A stretch of 64,000 nucleotides of DNA, from NCBI GenBank assembly GCA_002281855.1, contig NCHQ01000025.1:1-64000 (forward strand), in the 5' to 3' direction. The position numbers and the translations under genes are program-made. Shown one piece after another: positions 25,713-35,411 of this stretch; the stretch's first letter is position 1, and each line of letters starts with the position of its first letter. Under the pieces are notes generated by a model. It did not search any database. It worked only from the letters and a program-made list of their open reading frames with translations, and was not told the DNA's origin. This DNA comes from Rhodospirillales bacterium 24-66-33 (lineage in GTDB: Bacteria; Pseudomonadota; Alphaproteobacteria; Reyranellales; Reyranellaceae).

Positions 25713-26522
25713 ATGCTCACAGATCCCACCCCCCAGGAAGCGGACGACTCGGCGGAGCGCTACCGGCAGGACGGCGCAATCGTCCTGCGCGGTGTCTTCG
25801 ACGCCTGGATCGAGCCGCTGCGGGCCGGCGTCGACGCGCTGATGGCCAGCCCCAGCCCGCTCGAACGCACGGTCCGGCCGGCCGACGGCTCGGCCCCCTT
25901 CTTCCAGGACCTGTGCAACTGGCAGCGCATCCCGGAATTCGAGGACTTCGTCTTCAATTCGCCGGCCGCGGAAATCGCGGCCCGCCTCATGGGCTCGCGC
26001 ACGGCCCGCTTCTTCCATGACCATGTGCTCGTGAAGCAGCCGGGCGGCAGCACGGTCACCCCCTGGCACCAGGACCAGCCGTATTATTTCGTCGAGGGCC
26101 GGCAGAGCGTCAGCTTCTGGATCCCGCTCGATCCCGTGTCGCGCGATGTCGTGATGGAGTGCATCAAGGGTTCGCATCGCTGGGGCAAGGGCTTCCGCCC
26201 CATGCGCTTCGACGGCACGCGGCTCTATGCCGACGACGATTTCGAAGTCATGCCCGACATCGAGGCGATGCGCCCCACGCTCGACATTGCAGGCTGGGAC
26301 ATGCAGCCGGGTGACGCCATCGCCTTCAATTTCAGCACGGTCCACGGCGCGCCGGCGAACCAGTCGCCGCGCGCGCGCCGCGTCTTCTCGGCGCGCTGGG
26401 TCGGCGATGACGCGGTGTTCGCCCGGCGTGCCGGCCGGACCTCGCCGCCCTTCCCCGACCTCAGCTTCGAAGACGGCGCACCCTTCGATGCCCCGATCTT
26501 CCCCGTCGTCTATCGTTCGTAA
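25713..26522 (+). CDS. Phytanoyl-CoA dioxygenase family protein
   Basis: A 269-residue Fe(II)/2-oxoglutarate oxygenase of the PhyH family. The metal triad is His119 and Asp121 (TPWHQDQPYY) and His211 (STVHGAPANQS), with Arg220 as the likely 2-oxoglutarate contact. Bacterial PhyH proteins hydroxylate diverse small molecules, including phosphonates and ectoine, so a lipid role is not implied. It is the first gene of an operon with a substrate-binding protein 25 bp downstream, then permease, ATPase and HutC-family regulator genes, suggesting that it acts on the imported compound. Confidence 0.9.
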   Translation: MLTDPTPQEADDSAERYRQDGAIVLRGVFDAWIEPLRAGVDALMASPSPLERTVRPADGSAPFFQDLCNWQRIPEFEDFVFNSPAAEIAARLMGSRTARFFHDHVLVKQPGGSTVTPWHQDQPYYFVEGRQSVSFWIPLDPVSRDVVMECIKGSHRWGKGFRPMRFDGTRLYADDDFEVMPDIEAMRPTLDIAGWDMQPGDAIAFNFSTVHGAPANQSPRARRVFSARWVGDDAVFARRAGRTSPPFPDLSFEDGAPFDAPIFPVVYRS

Positions 26523-26547
26523 CAGTCACCGCAAACGGAGCTCATCA

Positions 26548-27510
26548 ATGGCCAGGTTCTCAGCATTCGCCGCCGTCGTCGCGGCGGCCGCCGTCGCAGG
26601 CGGCGCATCGGTCGCGCAGGCGCAGGATACCAAGGTCGCCATCGGCATTTCCGGCTGGACCGGCTTCGCGCCGATCACGCTGGCCAAGGAAGCCGGCATC
26701 TACAAGGCCAACGGTCTCGACGTCACGATCAAGAAGATCCCGCAGAAGGACCGCCACCTCGCGATCGCCTCGGGCGACCTGCAGTGCGCCGCGACCACGG
26801 TCGAGACCTGGATCGTGTGGAACGCCAACGGCATTGCCACCACCCAGCTCTTCAAGATGGACCAGGGCATGGGCTCGGACGGCATCGTCGCCCGCAACAG
26901 CATCTCCAAGGTCACCGACCTCAAGGGCAAGACCGTCGCCGCCTCGGCGCCGGGCACCAACCCGCACTTCACGCTGGCCTGGATACTGAAGAAGAACGGC
27001 ATGTCGCTGAAGGACGTGAAGCTCGTCACGCTGGAGCCGGCGCCGGCCGCCAACGCCTTCGTCACCGGCAAGGACCTCGACGCCGCCGTCACCTACGAGC
27101 CCTATCTCAGCCTCGTGCGCGACAAGCCCGAGACGGGCAAGCTGATCGCCGATTCGCTGCAGTACCCGATGGTGTTCGATTCGTTCGGCTGCACCCCGAA
27201 GTTCATCAAGGAGAATCCGAAGGCCGTGAAGGCGCTCGTCGAGAGCTACTTCCAGGCCCTCGACATGATCCAGAAGGACAAGCAGAAGGCCTTCACGATC
27301 ATGGGCGCCGACGTGAAGCAGACGGCCGAGCAGTTCGAGAAGTCACAGTCCAAGATCAAGTGGGCCGACCGCGAAGCCAACAAGAAGTTCTTCAACGGCG
27401 AAATCCAGGCCTTCAACAAGGAAGCCGCCGAGCTGCTGCTCGAGATCGGCGTGATCAAGAGCAAGCCCGCGAACATGGATACGCTCTTCGACACGACGTA
27501 CATCAAGTAA
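26548..27510 (+). CDS. ABC transporter substrate-binding protein (SsuA/TauA/NMT1-like)
   Basis: A 320-residue periplasmic receptor. Start at ATG 26548, with GGAG eight bases upstream; a longer frame overlaps the previous gene and is discarded. The signal peptide spans about 1-27 and ends VAQAQ. ISGWTGFAPITLAKEAGIY and the repeated KGKTVAASAPGTNPHF segment are typical of the nitrate/sulfonate/taurine and thiamine-precursor receptor group. Residue choice in the pocket does not reveal the ligand to me. It belongs with the permease and ATPase genes downstream; a 130-bp gap before the permease carries a dispersed repeat. Confidence 0.92.
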   Translation: MARFSAFAAVVAAAAVAGGASVAQAQDTKVAIGISGWTGFAPITLAKEAGIYKANGLDVTIKKIPQKDRHLAIASGDLQCAATTVETWIVWNANGIATTQLFKMDQGMGSDGIVARNSISKVTDLKGKTVAASAPGTNPHFTLAWILKKNGMSLKDVKLVTLEPAPAANAFVTGKDLDAAVTYEPYLSLVRDKPETGKLIADSLQYPMVFDSFGCTPKFIKENPKAVKALVESYFQALDMIQKDKQKAFTIMGADVKQTAEQFEKSQSKIKWADREANKKFFNGEIQAFNKEAAELLLEIGVIKSKPANMDTLFDTTYIK

Positions 27511-27521
27511 CGATTCATCCT

Positions 27522-27543
27522 CCTCCCCCGTCAGCGGGGGAGG
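27522..27543. repeat. GC-rich hairpin inside the ABC operon
   Basis: CCTCCCCCG (27522-27530) and CGGGGGAGG (27535-27543) pair around TCAG. The hairpin starts 12 bp after the receptor gene stop. It may attenuate or protect the upstream mRNA, which would raise receptor output over permease. A related hairpin lies at 48624-48644. Confidence 0.65.
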
Positions 27544-27544
27544 T

Positions 27545-27582
27545 GCCTCGTCTTACGAGGCGGAGGGGTCATGTCCCCTCCG
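27545..27582. repeat. Dispersed repeat, copy 2 (GCCTCGTCTTACGAGG type)
   Basis: Shares GCCTCGTCTTACGAGG, GGGGTCATG and CCCCTCCG with copy 1 at 24451-24490. A further small dyad, GTCGGCG-AAGA-CGCCGAC, follows at 27582-27599. The block separates receptor and permease genes of one operon, so it is a natural place for RNA processing or attenuation. Confidence 0.75.
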
Positions 27583-27640
27583 TCGGCGAAGACGCCGACA
27601 CCTCCCCATCGGAAGGGGGAGGAAGATTTGAGAAGAGACC

Positions 27641-28417
27641 ATGAAATTGCTGGTTCCCGTCAGACGGGAGAATCGCATCGTCCTGGGCGTGGCGTTCTTC
27701 ATCGTCTTCGTCGCCCTCTGGTCGTTCCTGAGCCTGAGCGGAGCGGTACCGAGGCACTTCCTCGCCACGCCGTGGCAGACTCTGGTCTCGGGCTGGGACC
27801 TGTTCGCCACCCAGGGCTTCACCCACGATGTCGGCATGACCATCTGGCGCGTCGTCGGCGGCTTCGTGCTGGCCGCCGTCATCGCCGTGCCGCTCGGCAT
27901 CGCCATGGGCGTCTACAAGCCGATCGAGGCCTTCTTCGAACCCTTCGTCTCCTTCGCACGCTACCTGCCGGCCTCGGCCTTCATCCCGCTGCTGATCCTG
28001 TGGGTCGGCATCGGCGAGGCGCAGAAGCTCACCGTCATCTTCATCGGCTGCTTCTTCCAGCTCACCCTCATGATCACCATGATCGTGAGCGGCACCCGCC
28101 GCGACCTGGTGGAGGCCGCCTACACGCTGGGCTGCAGTGATACCGGTGTTATCCGCCGGGTGGTACTGCCCGGCGCGGCGCCCGAGATCGCCGAGGCACT
28201 GCGCCAGGTACTGGGCCTGGGCTGGACCTATATCATCGTCGCCGAGCTGATCGGCGCCTCGTCGGGCATCGGTCACATGATCACCGACAGCCAGGCGCTG
28301 ATGGCGACCGACCACATCATCGCGGGCATCGTGGTGATCGGCCTGGTCGGCCTGCTCTCGGACCTGGCTTTCAAGAGGGTGAACCAGCACCTCTTCTCGT
28401 GGAGCCTGCTGCGATGA
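27641..28417 (+). CDS. ABC transporter permease
   Basis: A 258-residue inner-membrane permease of the SsuC/TauC type with about six helices. The cytoplasmic EAA loop that docks the ATPase is visible as DLVEAAYTLGCSDTGVIRRVVLPGAAPEI. The last four bases overlap the ATPase start codon (ATGA). It forms the channel of the importer served by the receptor encoded upstream. Confidence 0.93.
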   Translation: MKLLVPVRRENRIVLGVAFFIVFVALWSFLSLSGAVPRHFLATPWQTLVSGWDLFATQGFTHDVGMTIWRVVGGFVLAAVIAVPLGIAMGVYKPIEAFFEPFVSFARYLPASAFIPLLILWVGIGEAQKLTVIFIGCFFQLTLMITMIVSGTRRDLVEAAYTLGCSDTGVIRRVVLPGAAPEIAEALRQVLGLGWTYIIVAELIGASSGIGHMITDSQALMATDHIIAGIVVIGLVGLLSDLAFKRVNQHLFSWSLLR

Positions 28418-29196
28418 GCCGGCTGTCGATCCGCGACGTTTCCAAGACCTTCCCCGGCCACAGGCGCAATGCGCCGCCGACCCAGGCGCTGCTGCCGATC
28501 GGCCTCGAGGTCGGCGACAACGATTTCATCACCGTGCTGGGCCCGTCCGGCTGCGGCAAGTCCACCCTGTTGCGCCTGGTCGCCGGCCTCGAGACGCCGA
28601 CCACGGGCGAGATCACGCTCGACGGCACGAAGATCGTGGGCGCCGGCGCCGACCGCGGCGTGGTGTTCCAGAGCTACACGCTCTTCCCCTGGCTCAACGT
28701 CCGCCAGAACATCTGCTTCGGGCTGCGCGAAAAGGGCATGAAGCTTTCGGAGCAGCGGGAGATCAGCGACCGCTTCATCGCCCAGGTGGGCCTGCGCGGC
28801 TTCGAGGAACATTTTCCCAAGCAGCTTTCGGGCGGCATGCAGCAGAGGGTGGCGATCGCCCGCGCGCTGGCCAACGATCCGAAGATCCTGCTGCTCGACG
28901 AGCCATTCGGCGCGCTCGACAACCAGACCCGCGTCCTGATGCAGGAACTCCTGCTCGGTATCTGGGAACAGGCGCAGAAGACGGTGATGTTCATCACCCA
29001 CGACATCGACGAGGCGATCTTCATGGCCAGCCGCGTCGTCGTGTTCAGCGCCCGCCCGGGTCGCATCAAGGCCGAGATCGAGGTCGGCTTCCCTCACCCG
29101 AGGCACTACACGATCAAGACGTCGCCGGAATTCATGGCCCTCAAGGCTCGTCTCACCGAGGAGATCCGGGTCGAAGCCATCGCTGCGGCTCACTGA
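28414..29196 (+). CDS. ABC transporter ATP-binding protein
   Basis: A 260-residue ATPase of the SsuB/TauB group. Walker A is GPSGCGKST, the signature is LSGGMQQR and Walker B is ILLLDEPFGALD, followed by the switch His in MFITHDIDEA. The start ATG 28414 overlaps the permease stop, giving coupled translation. It drives the importer with the two preceding genes and is followed seven bases later by a regulator gene. Confidence 0.95.
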   Translation: MSRLSIRDVSKTFPGHRRNAPPTQALLPIGLEVGDNDFITVLGPSGCGKSTLLRLVAGLETPTTGEITLDGTKIVGAGADRGVVFQSYTLFPWLNVRQNICFGLREKGMKLSEQREISDRFIAQVGLRGFEEHFPKQLSGGMQQRVAIARALANDPKILLLDEPFGALDNQTRVLMQELLLGIWEQAQKTVMFITHDIDEAIFMASRVVVFSARPGRIKAEIEVGFPHPRHYTIKTSPEFMALKARLTEEIRVEAIAAAH

Positions 29197-29203
29197 GGGA
29201 CCG

Positions 29204-29929
29204 ATGGAACCGACCGCGCTCTACCAGCAGGTCGAGGACTATATCGTGCGCCACATCCAGGATGGCTCGTGGCCGCCCGGCCACCGACTGCCCTCGGAGC
29301 ACGAGCTGGTGAGCCGCTTCGGCATGTCGCGCATGACGGTGAACCGGGCGCTGCGCGACCTGGTCCAGCAGGGCCGGATCGTGCGGGTCGCCGGCGTCGG
29401 CAGCTTCGTCGCCGAGGACAAGCCGCAATCGACCCTGCTGCACATCGCCAGCATCGCGCGTGAGGTGCGGCAGCGCGGGCACGACTATCGCTGCGCCCTG
29501 CTTTCGGCCGACCGTGTGGCGGCGCCCGGCGACATCGCCGCCTGGCTCGGCCTGCGGTCGGGGCAATCCGTCTTCCACTCGGTGTGCCTTCATCTCGAGA
29601 ACGAAGTACCGGTCCAGTTGGAGGACCGCTACGTCAATCCTCAGGTCGTGCCGGACTTCCTCGACCAGGATTTCAGAGTCGTGCCGCCGGGCGAGTACCT
29701 GGTGCAGAACGTGCCGTTCGACGAGATCGAGCATGTCGTCGATGCCGTGCTGCCGACGCCCGAGCAGGCGAACCGGCTGCAGATCGACGCTGCGGAGCCG
29801 TGCCTGATGCTGACCCGGCGGACCTGGACGCGCACGACGCCGGTCACGATGGTGCGCTGCCTGCACCCTTCTTCAAGGTACAGGCTGGGCTGCCGCTTCG
29901 ATGCAGTGGGAAATCAGAGGTTCGGCTGA
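29204..29929 (+). CDS. GntR/HutC-family transcriptional regulator
   Basis: A 241-residue regulator. Residues 1-70 form a GntR winged helix (YQQVEDYIVRHIQDGSWPPGHRLPSEHELVSRFGMSRMTV shape), and the rest is a UTRA ligand-binding domain (VQLEDRYVNPQVVPDFL, then LMLTRRTWTRTTPVTMVR). The UTRA part is close to HutC, which senses urocanate. It is the last gene of the PhyH/ABC operon and probably controls it through the dyad at 25687-25698. A second HutC-family gene starts at 36776. Confidence 0.92.
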   Translation: MEPTALYQQVEDYIVRHIQDGSWPPGHRLPSEHELVSRFGMSRMTVNRALRDLVQQGRIVRVAGVGSFVAEDKPQSTLLHIASIAREVRQRGHDYRCALLSADRVAAPGDIAAWLGLRSGQSVFHSVCLHLENEVPVQLEDRYVNPQVVPDFLDQDFRVVPPGEYLVQNVPFDEIEHVVDAVLPTPEQANRLQIDAAEPCLMLTRRTWTRTTPVTMVRCLHPSSRYRLGCRFDAVGNQRFG

Positions 29930-30075
29930 GAGGCCTTGGCGGCGGTGAGTGCTGCCCAGGACCGAGAGGCCTGTTGCGCCCACAGCGCCCGCTTCATCTC
30001 GGCCTCGAGCCGCTCGCGGGCGACCTTTTCGGCCGGTTCAGCCAAGTCTTCGGGATGGAGATGATCGCGGGGCAT
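29914..30075 (-). CDS. Small ORF, 53 residues, unknown
   Basis: An open frame MPRDHLHPEDLAEPAEKVAR... reads to a stop at 29914. It overlaps the end of the convergent HutC-family gene by 16 bases. The product is charged and helical, with an Arg/Glu-rich middle (ARERLEAEMKRALWAQQASR) and no signal peptide. It starts 42 bp beyond the DUF1028 stop on the same strand. Codon usage is like its neighbours and it fills an otherwise empty gap, but I do not recognise a family. Real but unproven. Confidence 0.5.
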   Translation of the reverse strand: MPRDHLHPEDLAEPAEKVARERLEAEMKRALWAQQASRSWAALTAAKASQPNL

Positions 30076-30110
30076 ATCGGACAAATGCCGGAGCCGCGTA
30101 AAAGTTGCAT

Positions 30111-30124
30111 GACATGATCATGTC
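30111..30124. promoter_or_regulatory. Perfect 14-bp palindrome at the DUF1028 stop
   Basis: GACATGATCATGTC is a perfect palindrome spanning the DUF1028 stop codon and lying 36 bp upstream of the small ORF. It could be an operator for the small gene or chance. No regulator can be assigned. Confidence 0.3.
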
Positions 30125-30798
30125 GGGGTGAGTTTCATCCCGGGCGGCGGCACGGCAGCTTCCGGATCGACGGCGCGGATCACATAGGCGTGGGCCTCGG
30201 GCTCGTACTTCGCCCAGAGGCGGGCCAGTTCGGCGATGGGCTGCGCATGATCGTCGACACGCAGATCGACATAGGGAAACGACTCCCGGTCGACGACGAT
30301 CAGGGCGGCCGAGGTCACCGGCTGGTACTCGCCGCCCGCGGCTTCGCCGGCCGCGAGCGCATCGAGCAGGCGGCGCGCCAGCGGCTGGTCGGGAGACGCT
30401 TCGAAGGCTCCGACCATGGCCTGCGGAAGCGCCGCGGAGCGCACGATGTTGGCGATGGCGGCGCAATCCCGGCCCTGCGCCTCGCCGCGCTCGGCCCGAA
30501 CATTGGCACCCGAATAGACGGCGGTGTGGCCGGCCGCATCGATCAAGGCCAGTTGCCGCCAGTGCCGGTGCGGCGTGGCCGCGACCACGGCCTGCATCGC
30601 TTCGGGTGCGGAAAACCCATGAGCCAGCAGATCCAGCGCCAGCGGTCCGAGCCGGGGATCGGTCCGATGCTGCGTGAGCGCCGCGCCGATGCCGGCCCGC
30701 GCGTGCGAACAGCGCGACCCGACCGAGATCGACGAGGTGGTGACGGCGGCGCCCAGCATGTTGGTGCGGGCACAGCGTCCGACGAGCGAGAAGGTCAT
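30118..30798 (-). CDS. DUF1028 family protein (Ntn-hydrolase fold)
   Basis: A 226-residue member of DUF1028. The N terminus MTFSLVGRC begins the family beta strand, and GIGAALTQHRTDPRLGPLALDLLAHG, IDAAGHTAVYSGANV and FEASPDQPLARRLLDAL are recognisable. DUF1028 proteins have an Ntn-hydrolase-like fold and often sit next to peptide or amino-acid catabolism genes, with no settled activity. It lies downstream of hutU on the same strand, separated by a 187-bp gap holding an inverted repeat, so joint expression with hutIHU is possible but not certain. Confidence 0.85.
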   Translation of the reverse strand: MTFSLVGRCARTNMLGAAVTTSSISVGSRCSHARAGIGAALTQHRTDPRLGPLALDLLAHGFSAPEAMQAVVAATPHRHWRQLALIDAAGHTAVYSGANVRAERGEAQGRDCAAIANIVRSAALPQAMVGAFEASPDQPLARRLLDALAAGEAAGGEYQPVTSAALIVVDRESFPYVDLRVDDHAQPIAELARLWAKYEPEAHAYVIRAVDPEAAVPPPGMKLTPT

Positions 30799-30841
30799 GT
30801 GGAGGCTCCGCAGTCTCTTCGTCTCAAGTTGACCAAACCTA

Positions 30842-30953
30842 CCTCATCCTGAGGAGCCGCGTGCAGCGCGGCGTCTCGAAGGATGGGCAACAAACGAAGT
30901 GCTCGTGCCCACCCTTCGAGACGCGGTCCGGCGGACCGCTCCTCAGGGTGAGG
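30842..30953. repeat. Long inverted repeat between hutU and the DUF1028 gene
   Basis: Outer arms CCTCATCCTGAGGAG (30842-30856) and CTCCTCAGGGTGAGG (30939-30953) pair with one mismatch. Inner arms at 30871-30887 and 30908-30924 (GCGTCTCGAAGGRTGGG) pair with one mismatch. The outer arm matches the hairpin at 5750-5781. It probably folds in RNA and may end or thin out transcription after hutU. Confidence 0.75.
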
Positions 30954-30985
30954 ACGTTGTTGATCGCTCGCCAACACACTCGCTC

Positions 30986-32643
<1,658 letters not shown>

Positions 32644-32647
<4 letters not shown>

Positions 32648-34185
32648 GGTGTCTCCTGAAGGGCGGGCAGGAAGCCGGGGCCGACGGTTGCGACGATGGT
32701 GCCATTGGCGACAAGTGCGGTGGCCGTCTCCATGTCGGGATGGAAATGACGGTCGTCCTCGAGAGGCGGCACGTCCCGGCGCAGCAAGGTGCGCACCGCT
32801 TCGAGCGGCGGGCTGGAGGCCAGCGGCCGGTGGAAGTCGCAGCCCTGCGCCGCCGCCAGCAACTCGATGCCGATCACCGACGAGACATTGGCCGCCATGT
32901 CGAGCAGGCGGCGCGCGCCGTGCGCGGCCATCGAGACATGGTCTTCCTGGTTGGCGGAGGTCGGGATGGAATCGACGCTGGCGGGATAGGCCCGCTGCTT
33001 GTTCTCCGACACCAGCGCCGCCGCCGTGACCTGCGGGATCATGAAGCCCGAGTTGAGGCCCGGCCGCGGCGTCAGGAAGGCCGGCAGCCCCGACAGCGCC
33101 GGATCGACCAGCATGGCGATGCGGCGCTCGGCCAGTGAACCGATCTCGCACAGCGCCAGCGCGATGATGTCGGCGGCGAAGGCCACCGGCTCGGCGTGGA
33201 AGTTGCCGCCGGACAGGGCTTCGTCGGGATCGGTGAAGATCAGCGGATTGTCGGTGACGCCATTGGCCTCGGTCGCCAGCGTGGTCGCTGCCTGGCGCAA
33301 TATGTCGAGCACGGCGCCCATGACCTGCGGCTGGCAGCGCAGGCAATAGGGATCCTGCACCCGCTCGTCGCCCTCCAGATGCGAGGCGCGGATCGCCGAG
33401 CCCGCCATCAGGCGGCGCAGCGCCTCGGCCGTCGCAATCTGGCCGGCATGGCGACGCAGCTGATGGATACGCGGATCGAACGGCGCGTCCGAGCCGCGCG
33501 CGGCATCGGTCGAGAGGGCGCCGGTCAACAGCGCCGCGCCATGGAGGTTCTCCGCTTCGAACAGGCCGGCCAGCGCATAGGCGGTCGAAAATTGCGTGCC
33601 GTTCAGCAGCGCGAGCCCTTCCTTGGCCCCCAGCACCAGCGGCTGAACCCCGACATCGCCCAGCGCCTTGGCGGCCGGCACGACCTCGCCCTCGACGATG
33701 AACGAACCGACGCCGATCATGGCCGCGCTCATGTGGGCCAGCGGCGCCAGATCGCCCGAGGCGCCGACCGAGCCCTGGCAGGGCACGACGGGTGTCAGCC
33801 CCTCCGCCAGCATTGTTTCCAGCAGCCGCACCGTCGCGGGCTGCACGCCCGACGCGCCCTGCGACAGGCTGCCGAGCTTCAGCGCCATCATCAGCCGCAC
33901 CACCGGCACCGGCATCGGCGCGCCGACACCCGCGGCATGGCTGAGCACGATGTTGCGCTGCAGGGTTTCGAGATCGGCCGCTTCGATCCGGACGCTCGCC
34001 AGCTTTCCGAAGCCGGTGTTGATCCCGTAGACCGGCTGTCCCTTGGCGAGGATCGACGACACGGCCTTCGCCGACTTCTCGATCGCCTCATAGGCCGCGG
34101 GATCGAGGCTCACCGCGGCGCCGCGATAGATGTCGCGCCAGGCCGAAAGAGGAACCGTTCCCGGTGTGATCACGACCGCCTTCAT
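32644..34185 (-). CDS. hutH: Histidine ammonia-lyase
   Basis: A 513-residue histidase that turns histidine into urocanate and ammonia. Ala142-Ser143-Gly144 in QGSVGASGDLAPLAH forms the self-made MIO electrophile at the canonical position. YGINTGFG, NGTQFSTAYA and SANQEDHVSMAAHGAR are family hallmarks. Start at ATG 34185 (MKAVVITPG), overlapping the hutI stop by four bases; the longer frame upstream lies within hutI. Middle gene of hutIHU. Confidence 0.97.
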
Positions 34186-35381
34186 CTGCCTCTCCAGACC
34201 CGCGCGTGCAGCGGATTGAAACCCATGCGGTAGACCAGTTCGGCCGGGCGCTCGATGTCCCAGATGGCGAGATCGCACCATTTGCCGGCTTCGAGCGTGC
34301 CGACGCTGTCGAGGCAGCCCAGCGCCCGCGCCGCCTCGCGCGTGACGCCGGCCAGGCACTCGTCGACCGTGAGCCGGAACAGCGTCGCGCCCATGTTCAT
34401 GGCCAGCAGCAGCGAGGTGAGCGGCGAGGTGCCGGGATTGCTGTCGGAGGCGAGGGCGATCCTCACGCCGTGTTGCCGCAGCAGTTCGACCGGCGGCTTG
34501 TGAGTCTCGCGCACGAAGTAGAAGGCGCCCGGCAGCAACACGGCGACGGTGCCGCTCGCCGAAAGAGCCTTCACGCCCTGCTCGTCGACATGCTCCAGAT
34601 GATCGGCCGACAGCGCGCCGTAACGGGCCGCCAGGCTCGCGCCGTGCAGGTTGGAGAGCTGCTCGGCATGCAGTTTGACGCGCAGGCCCCTGGCCTTCGC
34701 CGCCTCGAACACGCGCTCGACCTGTTGCGGCGTGAAGGCGATGCCTTCGCAGAACGCGTCGACCGCATCGGCCAGCCCGGCTTTGGCGACGGCCGGCAGC
34801 ATCTCGTCACAGACGGTGGCGATATAGGAATCCTTGTCGCCGATCGCTTCCGGCGGCAACGCGTGCGCGCCCAGGAACGTGGTCGTCACCGAGAGCGGCC
34901 GCACCTCGCCGATGCGGCGCGCGGCCCGCAGCGACTTCAGTTCGGTGGCGAGGTCGAGCCCGTAGCCCGACTTGATCTCCATCGTCGTAACGCCTTCGCC
35001 GATCAGCGCATCGACCCGCGGCAGCGCACTGGCGACCAGCGCCTCCTCCGTCGCGGCGCGGGTCGCCCGCATGGTCGAGACGATGCCGCCGCCGGCGCGC
35101 GCGATCTCCTCGTAGCTGGCACCGGCCAGACGCAACTCGAACTCGTGCGCCCGGTTGCCGCCGTAGACGATGTGCGTATGGCAGTCGACCAGGCCCGGCG
35201 TGATCCAGCGGCCGGCGCAATCGATCGCCTCGGCGGCGTCGAGGGTTGGCGCATCGGCCACCGCACCGGCAAAGACGATGCGGCCGTCGCGCGCCGCCAC
35301 GAGTCCACTCTCGACAATACCCAAACCCTCGCCGGTCAGGGTCGCGAGACGTGCGTTCTTCCAGAGGCGGTCACATTGCAT
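34182..35381 (-). CDS. hutI: Imidazolonepropionase
   Basis: A 399-residue amidohydrolase-superfamily enzyme that opens imidazolonepropionate to N-formimino-L-glutamate. The metal site shows DCHTHIVYGGNRAHEFELR, KLHAEQLSN, DHLEHVDEQG and the late Asp in ALASDSNPGTSP. Start chosen at ATG 35381 with AAGGG just upstream; ATG 35405 would add MYSHNKGR and fall in the operator dyad. First gene of hutIHU and divergent from hutF across only 30 bp, so both are likely controlled together by HutC. Confidence 0.96.
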   Translation of the reverse strand: MQCDRLWKNARLATLTGEGLGIVESGLVAARDGRIVFAGAVADAPTLDAAEAIDCAGRWITPGLVDCHTHIVYGGNRAHEFELRLAGASYEEIARAGGGIVSTMRATRAATEEALVASALPRVDALIGEGVTTMEIKSGYGLDLATELKSLRAARRIGEVRPLSVTTTFLGAHALPPEAIGDKDSYIATVCDEMLPAVAKAGLADAVDAFCEGIAFTPQQVERVFEAAKARGLRVKLHAEQLSNLHGASLAARYGALSADHLEHVDEQGVKALSASGTVAVLLPGAFYFVRETHKPPVELLRQHGVRIALASDSNPGTSPLTSLLLAMNMGATLFRLTVDECLAGVTREAARALGCLDSVGTLEAGKWCDLAIWDIERPAELVYRMGFNPLHARVWRGR

Positions 35382-35404
35382 GCGGCCCTTATTATGACTA
35401 TACA
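35376..35404 (+). promoter_or_regulatory. Candidate hutF promoter
   Basis: TTGCAT (35376-35381) and TATACA (35399-35404) are separated by exactly 17 bp. Transcription would begin about 7 bases later, at or next to the A of the hutF ATG at 35412, which has no ribosome-binding sequence in front. The boxes match the sigma-70 consensus only partly (three and four of six), so this is a weak prediction. Confidence 0.35.
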
Positions 35405-35405
35405 T
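35394..35405. promoter_or_regulatory. HutC-type operator candidate in the hut divergent gap
   Basis: ATGACTATACAT is an imperfect dyad inside the 30-bp gap between hutI and hutF, overlapping the proposed hutF -10 box. It shares TGNCTATACA with the reverse complement of the dyad at 25687-25698. A HutC repressor bound here could silence both hut units, released by urocanate. Confidence 0.55.
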
Positions 35406-35411
35406 AATAAT

